Origin: Sphaerosporella brunnea
Lineage: Eukaryota; Ascomycota; Pezizomycetes; Pezizales; Pyronemataceae
Reading direction: 5' to 3'
NCBI GenBank assembly: GCA_008704415.1
Contig: VXIS01000407.1
Coordinates: 1-37,370, forward strand
Length of the DNA stretch: 37,370 nucleotides
This document shows, one piece after another, positions 30,532 to 37,370 of the stretch. A program made the position numbers and the translations under genes. A model generated the notes under the pieces. It was not told the DNA's origin. It saw only the letters and a program-made list of their open reading frames with translations, and did not search any database. The first letter of the stretch is position 1. Each line of letters opens with the position of its first letter.

Positions 30532-32508
30532 TCACTGTAAGGGCTGGGCCTTGCGCGGTCTTCCGCGCTTCCTCTTCGGTGGAAATGTGGCTGTGTTCGC
30601 GGTTGGCGGCTGGGCCGTGGCGATCGCAGTCGTAGCCGCCGTTCCTGCTTGCATCCGGCCGGTTACCGCGGTGCCAGATATATGGCCAGCGAGACCACCA
30701 ACAATGGTGGGCACCTTCAGAACAACTATCAGCGACCGGCGCCCGGCTGGTAGGGCGTGTTCATTGGAAGCTGTGGAAGCATCACCCACTCCCTGCGGAA
30801 TACACGCGGGCATTTGCGGGGCGGCGCATCGGGCCGAAGGCGGAGCGGTGGCGGGGGTTGCCGCAAGAACTGTTGCCGGCCCAGCGGCCTTGCACGGCCT
30901 TGCTGGGTTTCGCCTCGGTGGTGCCACCGCGGGAAATGCAGCTGGTTGCTGGGTCCCCGCGGTGAGAGTGGCCTTGGCACCTTCGCCGCGTGCGGTCTTG
31001 GGCGGTCTTCCGCGCTTCTTCTTCGGTGCAGCTGTGCCTGTGTTCGCGGTTGGCGGCTGCGCCGTGGCGGTGCCTTCAACGGGGATCGCAGTCGTAGCCG
31101 CCGTTGTTGCCGCTGTGCCAGATATGTCGCCAGCGACACCACCAACGATGGTGCGCACCTTCAGAACAACTATCAGCGATCGGCGCTCGGCTGGGGGGGC
31201 GTGCTCGTCCGATGCAGTGAAAGCACCATCCAGTGCCTGTGGAATACACGCTACCGTTTGCGGGGCCGAGGGCGGAGCGGTGGCGGGGGTTGCCGATTGA
31301 ATTGCTGCCGGCCGAGCGGTCTTGCACGGCCTTGCTGGGTTTCGCCTCGGTGCGGCCACGCCAGCATCTGCAGCTGGTTGCTGGGTCCCCGCGGTGAGAG
31401 TGGCCTGGACACCTTCGCCGCGTGCGGTCTTGGACGGTCTTCCGCGCTTCTTCTTGGGTGGATCTGTGGCTGTGCTCGCGGTTGGCGGCTGGGCCGTGGC
31501 GGTGCCTTCAACGGGCATCGCAGTCGTAGCCGCCGTTGTTGCCGTTGTGCCAGATATATCGCCAGCGACACCACCAACGATGGTGCGCACCTTCAGCACA
31601 ACTATCAGCGACCGGCGCTCGGCTGGTGGGGCGTGTTCGTCCGATGCAGTGGAAGCACCATCCATTTGCGGGGCCGAGGGCGGAGCGGTGGCCGGAGTTG
31701 CCGTTTGAACTGCTGCCGGCAGAGCGGCCTTGCACGGCCTTGCGGGGTTTCGCCTCGGTGCGGCCACGGCGGCATCTACATCTGGCTGATGTGTCGCCGC
31801 GGTGAGTGTGGCCTGGACCCCTTCGCCGCGTGCGGTCTTGGGCGGTCTTCCGCGCTTCTTCTTCGGTGCAGCTGTGGCTGTGTTCGCGGTTGGCGGCTGC
31901 ACGGGGGCGGTGCATTCAACGGGGATCGCAGTCGTAGCCGGCATTGCTGCTTGCATCTGGTCACCGCCAACGATGGCCCGAACCTTCAGCACAACTATCA
32001 GTGACCGGCGCTCGGCTGGTGGGGCGTGTTCGTTCGATGCTGTCGAACCACCACCCAGTGCCTGCAGAATAAACGCTGGCATTTGCGGGGCGGCGCACGG
32101 GGCCGAGGGCGGAGCGGTGGACGGAGCGGCGGCTTGAACTGCTGCCGGCGGAGCGGCCTTGCACGGCCTTGCGGGGTTTCGCCTCAGTGCTGCCACTGCG
32201 GCATCTGCAGCTGCAGCAACGGCCTGACGAGGTCGCCCTCTCCTCCTCTTGGCGGGTGGCTGCTCGACCGTGTTGGTGGGTGCTGGATGACACCTCTTGG
32301 TCGCCGGGGAAACAGCACCAGTGGGCTGAGGGTGTGCGGTGTCCAAATCCGCCGAGGGTATCTTTTCGGTTGGCGATTGGGTTGCGTCGATCGGGGTGCG
32401 CGCGGCCTCTGGCGGCGGCACCGCTCGGCCAGGCGGAGGGTACAGGAGGTTGTGCTTGCGGATGGCGGCGAGGGTGTGCGGGATGGCGGCGGCTTTGTGT
32501 CTCGCCAT
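30532..32508 (-). CDS. AT-hook repeat protein, 658 residues
   Basis: Intact frame from the ATG at 32508; the frame is open 55 codons further up, but the TATA box at 32562-32569 lies in that part and decides the start. Five AT-hooks with the RGRP core lie near residues 88-94, 217-223, 353-359, 497-503 and 646-652 (KRRRGRPRQ, KKKRGRPPK and variants). Between them are four repeats of 129-149 residues, each holding PRRNPARPCK or a close form and ending in a strand-like RRSLIVVLKV (near 168, 299, 443, 591), joined by Ala/Thr/Pro-rich linkers. AT-hooks bind the minor groove of AT-rich DNA, so a nuclear chromatin or transcription role is likely. The LIVVLKV segments have no function I can name. Confidence 0.8.
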   Translation of the reverse strand: MARHKAAAIPHTLAAIRKHNLLYPPPGRAVPPPEAARTPIDATQSPTEKIPSADLDTAHPQPTGAVSPATKRCHPAPTNTVEQPPAKRRRGRPRQAVAAAADAAVAALRRNPARPCKAAPPAAVQAAAPSTAPPSAPCAAPQMPAFILQALGGGSTASNEHAPPAERRSLIVVLKVRAIVGGDQMQAAMPATTAIPVECTAPVQPPTANTATAAPKKKRGRPPKTARGEGVQATLTAATHQPDVDAAVAAPRRNPARPCKAALPAAVQTATPATAPPSAPQMDGASTASDEHAPPAERRSLIVVLKVRTIVGGVAGDISGTTATTAATTAMPVEGTATAQPPTASTATDPPKKKRGRPSKTARGEGVQATLTAGTQQPAADAGVAAPRRNPARPCKTARPAAIQSATPATAPPSAPQTVACIPQALDGAFTASDEHAPPAERRSLIVVLKVRTIVGGVAGDISGTAATTAATTAIPVEGTATAQPPTANTGTAAPKKKRGRPPKTARGEGAKATLTAGTQQPAAFPAVAPPRRNPARPCKAAGPATVLAATPATAPPSARCAAPQMPACIPQGVGDASTASNEHALPAGRRSLIVVLKVPTIVGGLAGHISGTAVTGRMQAGTAATTAIATAQPPTANTATFPPKRKRGRPRKAQPLQ

Positions 32509-32561
32509 AGTGGATGCGTGAAGATGGAGGATGATGGGAGTCGGATGTGGGCTGTGGGTTG

Positions 32562-32569
32562 CTTTTATA
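32562..32569 (-). promoter_or_regulatory. TATA box of the AT-hook gene
   Basis: Minus-strand TATAAAAG 54 bases before the ATG, followed by a pyrimidine-rich leader (CCCATCATCCTCCATCTTCAC), a common fungal promoter layout. Confidence 0.65.
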
Positions 32570-33276
32570 TGCCAGCCGGTGGGTTCAGGGTGCAAATGAT
32601 GGTGTTCGTTGTACCCCAGGTTGTCGGCCATATGCACCCTCGTGCTACATCTTCTGGCGGGCCGCGGGTGCACACCCGCGTTTTGGGGTGCAAGCCCTTG
32701 ACCGCGTCGCGCAGGGGGTCAGGAGATACATACCTGGGGTGTTGGTCGCCGCACCGGCGGTTGAAGATGGACGTCACCTGTGCGGCGTGGAAGCGTGGTT
32801 ATTTGCCGCGGGCTGCGGCGCGAGGTGTTATGATATGGCGGGTTTGCGCAATAGCCCACGGCGGGTGGATTGTGCATCCGGCCGCCAGCTCGGGATTGCA
32901 CGGCGTTTATTTTGACAGGCCGACGGCGCCGGCTGGGGAGGTTCACTGACAGTCACCCAGAGCAAACCAGCCAGTCAGATGAGGCCGGCATCGTGAACGG
33001 TGGTCAGGCTTCCCGACACTCGGTCCAAGGCCGACGGAACCGCAGTTTGGTGTTTCGGAAGGCGTCGTTGCGCGTGAATAATTAGGCGGGTGAGTAACCT
33101 CAGCGTGCGGGGGGTCCCGTTCCTACGAGACAGCGTGGATATCGAATCAAAAAGACGCTTGACGACAAAGATTCTGACAGTTCATTAAACTTCGTCCGGT
33201 TCGCGCTATCCCTGGCGGCGTTTGTTCTAACCTGGAGGCACACCGGCATACAGTGTCCGCGAAAGTGGACGCAATC
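32570..33276. other. No supported gene
   Basis: Upstream region of the AT-hook gene; open frames here are continuations of its repeat shadows or are motif-free. Confidence 0.45.
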
Positions 33277-33639
33277 ATGCACATCTATCGCTGCGCTGTT
33301 GCTGCAGAGCCCGGGGAGATATCAACCTCCTATCTGGTGGCGCTCACAAGTCCTTTGACCCCGTCGCTTACCGTTCCAAACACAGCGCTCGAAATGTCTG
33401 CAGGGTCTGTGGCAGACGGACATAAGGTGTGCCGCCGCATGAGCAGGTACTGCGACACTGTTGGTTGGTTGCGTGACAACGGCTTGATGGAAATGGAACA
33501 ATACATCGGCGCCCCCAGCAGACTACATTCGCAAGCATGTGAGCTTTCTTGTTGGCTCACCGCAGTTTATTTGCGATGGTTCCGTGCAACACCTATTGCG
33601 CTTGCACAATCCCCCCGCATGGGATGCCTCCGCAGCTGA
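33277..33639 (+). CDS. Small ORF, unknown
   Basis: A 120-residue frame from the first ATG. The middle (MSRYCDTVGWLRDNGLMEMEQY) is protein-like, but there is no promoter, family match or splice evidence. Confidence 0.2.
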   Translation: MHIYRCAVAAEPGEISTSYLVALTSPLTPSLTVPNTALEMSAGSVADGHKVCRRMSRYCDTVGWLRDNGLMEMEQYIGAPSRLHSQACELSCWLTAVYLRWFRATPIALAQSPRMGCLRS

Positions 33640-33816
33640 TTCTGTTCGACGGTAAAAAGCCGATGGATTGAAGGTAAACGGTCCAACTGTTCGCACGCCG
33701 CAGCAACGGGAATACGTTATGCTCCGGGTGCGAAATCGGATCACGTGGACAGCCGTGCGCGGGCACAGTCGGGCAGGCGCGGCTGGGGTGTGATGTTTGG
33801 TCGGGAGCTTGCATTT

Positions 33817-34242
33817 TTATGACAGAGTTGCGGCTCCTGCGTGTTGGTACAAGCTCTCATCAATTGCGAGTGCCACGGCGTTGGGATTCGCCTGGTGGTT
33901 AGTACTGGAAGGTTTGTCTGGCAGGACTGGTCCGATCAGGCACGAGGGAGCGCTGCCCTTTTGGGTTGAATCTGCCGTATCTGACTGCCCAGACACCGCG
34001 GTCGTGAACCACGGCACGCGGGATTCAACTTCGTTCTTCTGGTCCTTGACCATTCGTATCTCTCCGCGTCGAACAGATGGCGGCATTCTGTCCAGAGTGT
34101 GGAGGCTACGGATCACACTATGGACCTCGTCTCGTAGGAATACGGCGGTCTGTACCACAGCACGGAGGCAAGCCTCGGAGATATTCTGATGGCCGGTGGG
34201 GCAGGTACAGACTCCTGTAAAGATCCATCGGCGAGTTTGCAT
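33817..34242 (-). CDS. Small ORF, unknown
   Basis: A 141-residue frame from the ATG at 34242; open above it without ATG to 34317. It has a C-T-C-P pair and a helical LRDEVHSVIRSLHTLDRM segment. Not recognised; low confidence. Confidence 0.25.
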   Translation of the reverse strand: MQTRRWIFTGVCTCPTGHQNISEACLRAVVQTAVFLRDEVHSVIRSLHTLDRMPPSVRRGEIRMVKDQKNEVESRVPWFTTAVSGQSDTADSTQKGSAPSCLIGPVLPDKPSSTNHQANPNAVALAIDESLYQHAGAATLS

Positions 34243-34294
34243 GAGTTTTTGGGTTTGAGAGTTTGTCAACCCAGAGCCACGCGGCCACTTGAAC

Positions 34295-34312
34295 CGCGAA
34301 CCATGGTTCGCG
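34295..34312. repeat. 18-bp perfect palindrome
   Basis: CGCGAACCATGGTTCGCG reads identically on both strands, flanked by an imperfect TGAAC...GTTCA extension. Confidence 0.6.
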
Positions 34313-34472
34313 TTCACTCATCAGCGGCGACAAATTACACACCCCGACGGTGCCGTTGTCGCGCAGGTTTGACGCACAGCGATAGTCATTACCTGTTGCT
34401 CTGCCCAGGTTTCCAAGAATTGATATCCACAATAGTTTCTCTGGCGGCATACCCGGCACACCTGCACGCGTG

Positions 34473-35283
34473 ATGCGTCATCGAGTGGGCAAATTGGTGG
34501 GCGTATGGGTGTAGTTGCACTGCCTGTAGAACCTAGCCGTAGAAGCCCAGCACTCCTCGATGGAGGCCACAGCATGGCTGCTGATTTACGGAGTACGCCC
34601 TGCGCAGCGCCAACGACCAGTCAAAGAGATCCACCCAAGCCGTGTCGGGTTCTGGCGGGCCTCTGCGGTTGCGCACATTGCTTGAAAGTCATCTTGGTCA
34701 TCTATCGCCCTCCAGATGGTGCAAGCACATCGTGAAAACGCCGGACAGCTTCCACGGCCGCGAACACCGCACCAGTGTCCATCACAGAGGGTATTAGTCT
34801 AAGTTGCAGCCACGACGATAACGCGAGAGCACCAACTTGTCACAGCACCCGCAGACATCACGGCTTGCACATCAGATCACGGCAAGGGAAAGCCCGCGCG
34901 TGTCGACGTTTATGAGGGAAAGTGCCGAAAGAAGTAGCGGCCGTGCTGCGTATTGAACATTCCGCTTCCCCAGTGGTCAGGCAATGGCGGTATCGTTCGG
35001 TGCATGCTTTGTTTCAACGTTTCGGTTCCACCCGGAGCACCTACTGTCGAGTGGTCTCAATAGCCCGCCCCACTGATTGGCTGAGTTGCGATCTGCATTG
35101 GCTGCCAGGGCATCGGGTGGTCAACTTCGATGGTGTGGTCGAACCAACATGTATGCCTTGATGAAAACGCTGGGCAGCATGGTTGACGCACATTTTCTCA
35201 CGTTTCCAATACTTGCAGGCTAGCGGAGTGTCCTGAGAGTCCCATCCAGAATTTTGTGACGAGTCACCTGTAAGGCTGCCGTT
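34473..35283. other. No supported gene
   Basis: Short frames only; nothing recognised. Confidence 0.45.
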
Positions 35284-35342
35284 TAGTGATGGACATGAGC
35301 CGAGCTGGCTCGAGCTTTTGGCTCGAGCCATGAGCCGAGCCG
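35284..35342 (+). mobile_element. Orphan left end of the GAGCC hAT-like family
   Basis: TAGTGATGGACATGAGCCGA repeats the end of the 28002-29244 element, followed by an inverted GGCTCGAGC-TTTTG-GCTCGAGCC motif. No right end lies in the window; the LINE ORF1 frame begins at once, so the LINE may have landed in or beside it. Confidence 0.5.
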
Positions 35343-35353
35343 GTATGACATGA

Positions 35354-37315
35354 CAGAGCGAACTTAGATACATCCCAAAACACCTCACACGCATCGCGCT
35401 CGGTAACGCCAAGCCGATACGTGTCTCTCCCTTATTGGACAAAACCCCGATCGCGAAAAATTCTCCCGCTTCACGCCCACGGGCGCAGAACAAAAAAGGC
35501 CACAAGCGAGCCGTAGCCGTCGCTACGAACGCAGTCACGGCTGCCATGACCAACGCGGCGCACCCCTTTGAGGACCCGGCCGACCCGATCGCGTCGTCCC
35601 AAATGAGTGACGCAAACGACGCAGAAGACATGGTGATGGACCTACAGGGCGCGTCCCAGTGGTCCGAACCAAACTTGACCCCGACGCCGGTGTCCGCACC
35701 CGCCGCACCATCGCCCCTGCTCGTCGCCATGACGCCCGCCGAACCCCAGATCAGCTCTGTCGCTCCAGACCCGACCCCACCAACTCCGGGCGCACTGGGT
35801 GCGCCACGCATGACTCGGGCCATGACCCGTGGCCTGAAAGATCACACCCCCAGGCCAACGATGGGCTCGATCTTCTCAAGCACCCCCGCCACGTTCGACA
35901 GCCCACCCGCTCAACCTAAGAAACGGGGATTCGAAGAAGCGCCCAGCTACGTCAGATTAGTGCACTCCACTATGCGCGACACCATCAAGGAGGCCCTAAC
36001 CGGCCACCTGAACCAACTGAGCTCTGACTTTGAGACGCACGCGAACCTTGTGCTCCAAATGATCGCCGACATCACCGGACCGCTCGTGGCGAACGTGGAG
36101 GGACTAGAACGCGCGGTCGCAGTGCAGCAACGGCCAGCGGTGCAAACAACAGCTCAGGGTACAGTCAGCCCTTAAATGCACAGGCCCCACGCCTCCAAAC
36201 ACAAGGCAGTTGTAGATCCGACTCCAGCTACAGCATCCCAACCGAGCACATCAATGGAGTGGACGACTGAAGAGGAGGAAACAGAAGTCATGAACAGAAC
36301 ACAAGAAGAACACGCCGCGGAGCTCCAACTGCTAGCCCAGCTAGTCCGACCAAGGGAGAAAGAGTCCCTCGCAGCGTCCCAGCACGCGCTTCCCAAGACC
36401 GACAACCAACCCCACCAGACGGCACAGGACAGGCCCCCGAAGATCCTTCAACGCTCAGCCACGGCTGCAGTAAGGGCCAATTGTGCCAACAACGCAACTA
36501 ACCCCACCAAGATTCAGGAACTCAAGCCAGGTCCTGCATCGAAACCAAGCACCTTCAAGGCGGCAGACAAACCAAGCAAGGCTGACACCTCTAGGGCGGA
36601 CGGATCCTGGACAGCGGTCGTCAAGAGGAAGGCCCACAGGGCCCCCAAAACAACAGCACCCCCCGCCACCGGCACCCCGATTGCCGCCCTTAAACCAGCC
36701 GAGAAAGACGTCCCTGACAGAGCACGGACGATCATCCTAGCCCGTGACGAAGGTGCTTCGCAGCACCCCGTCAACACCAGCTATGGCTCGAACTCGGTTC
36801 GGGCCATCAACGACGCGCTGGCCGCGAAACGAGCCCTTGGCTTCATCCGACTGGCCAAAATAACTCAGAACCGGAAAGGCACAGTCATCGCCCTGTCATA
36901 TCCCTCGGCGACTGCTGTACAGGTTTGCACCTTCAGCGACACCATCCTAGCTGCGGCAAGACGGCTGGACTCGGCCATAGTGGCTGTAAGCCCCAATGAG
37001 GAATTGACAAGGATCAAGCTCCACGGCGTAGACACTCAACGCTACATGGGCAAGCTCGACACGCTCAAGCGGGACCTGATGACCAACAATGACGGCCTGG
37101 ATATCCCAATGAAGGTCCGCTGGCTGGTCCCTGAGACCCTGGTCCAACAACGCACCAGAGACGGCAACATACGGGCCTCCTCTGTCACCTTCGCCGTCAA
37201 AGACCGCAGCATCGCTATGCACGCCATCCGAAAAGGTCTGCTTCTCGCGGGACGCTGCCTGAAGGCAGAATTGTTGGAAAACAGGCTTTCTAGGTGTGAC
37301 GGGATGAGTGGCTAG
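35354..37315 (+). pseudogene. LINE ORF1 (nucleic-acid-binding), one stop, lost knuckle
   Basis: One frame open from 35354 to 37315 apart from a TAA at 36173; first ATG at 35546, with another right after the stop (36176). The N-terminal two-thirds is Pro/Ala/Thr-rich and disordered-looking. The last 190 residues (DRARTIILARDEG, GFIRLAKITQNRKGTVIALSYPSA, RWLVPE, AIRKGLLLAGRCLKAE) resemble the RRM-like region of fungal Tad/I-type LINE ORF1 proteins, which coat element RNA. That region is normally followed by CCHC knuckles starting with C-x2-C; here the frame reads LSRCDGMSG and stops, so the knuckles are gone, apparently by a break near 37295. It may be a different copy from the ORF2 relic at 20515. 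Confidence 0.72.
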
Positions 37316-37370
37316 GGTCGAGGTGGTATCGAGGTGGTACTGAGTGCTATCTAGTGAAGCTGTAAGATGG

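Noticed and set aside
30757..32004. 415-codon plus-strand frame and other long frames opposite the AT-hook gene
   Set aside because: Shadows of the repeats: the minus frame has coherent AT-hook motifs and a TATA box, while the plus frames are Cys/Arg/Gly-rich with no motif.
34330..34472. CRCR...HYLLLCPGF segment resembling a LINE ORF2 terminal zinc knuckle
   Set aside because: The Cys/His spacing is incomplete and no adjoining RNase H or RT similarity is visible, so it is not called.
1..37370. CRISPR arrays, rRNA genes, intact tRNA genes
   Set aside because: None seen; the repeats present are tandem or transposon-derived and the sequence is eukaryotic in character.

Overview
The window reads as nuclear DNA of a filamentous fungus. 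Genes are sparse, the spliced gene I could model has four introns of 48-60 bases with GT...AG borders and branch-point-like CTAAC, CTGAC or ATAAC motifs, and most recognisable DNA is transposon-derived. The mix is a Ty3/gypsy chromovirus, a LINE with a separate ORF1 and an RNase H, hAT elements and a TA-flanked MITE. Ascomycota (Pezizomycotina) fits best, but Basidiomycota is not excluded from sequence alone.

Layout. 1-6 kb: no convincing intact gene; a broken ORF (215-793, minus), a GC-skewed foldback-like element (1722-2120) and a long inverted repeat (4765-5702). 6.2-7.2 kb: a minus-strand gene with a PD-(D/E)XK/Uma2-like core. 8-12 kb: two hAT-type MITEs (9626-9950 with a perfect 8-bp target duplication, and 11515-12009) plus an orphan hAT-like end at 10964. 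12951-18762: a chromovirus with LTRs, a TGCA-type boundary, 5-bp target duplication, gag, a canonical -1 frameshift signal, decayed pol ending in a chromodomain, and a related solo LTR nested inside pol with its own target duplication. 20.5-22.0 kb: C-terminal relic of a LINE ORF2 (RNase H and zinc knuckle) with a 3' hairpin and A-rich tail. 22.4-23.4 kb: a five-exon minus-strand gene of unknown function, visible only by splicing. 24.7 kb: a 143-bp TA MITE. 25.6-29.3 kb: tandem repeats, an hAT transposase relic, and a 1.24-kb non-autonomous hAT-like element with its own transposase relic. 30.0-32.5 kb: a convergent pair, a 154-codon-scale unknown gene and a large AT-hook protein made of four repeats and five AT-hooks. 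35.3-37.3 kb: a LINE ORF1, interrupted by a stop and ending at its zinc-knuckle region.

The likely host genes are few: the PD-(D/E)XK-like gene, the five-exon gene, the AT-hook gene and its convergent neighbour. The first three have TATA boxes at plausible distances. The transposon relics carry stop codons reachable by single C-to-T or G-to-A transitions, whereas the four-fold repetitive AT-hook gene is open throughout, which argues it is under selection. Functions of most host ORFs are not recognisable by eye and are stated as unknown.
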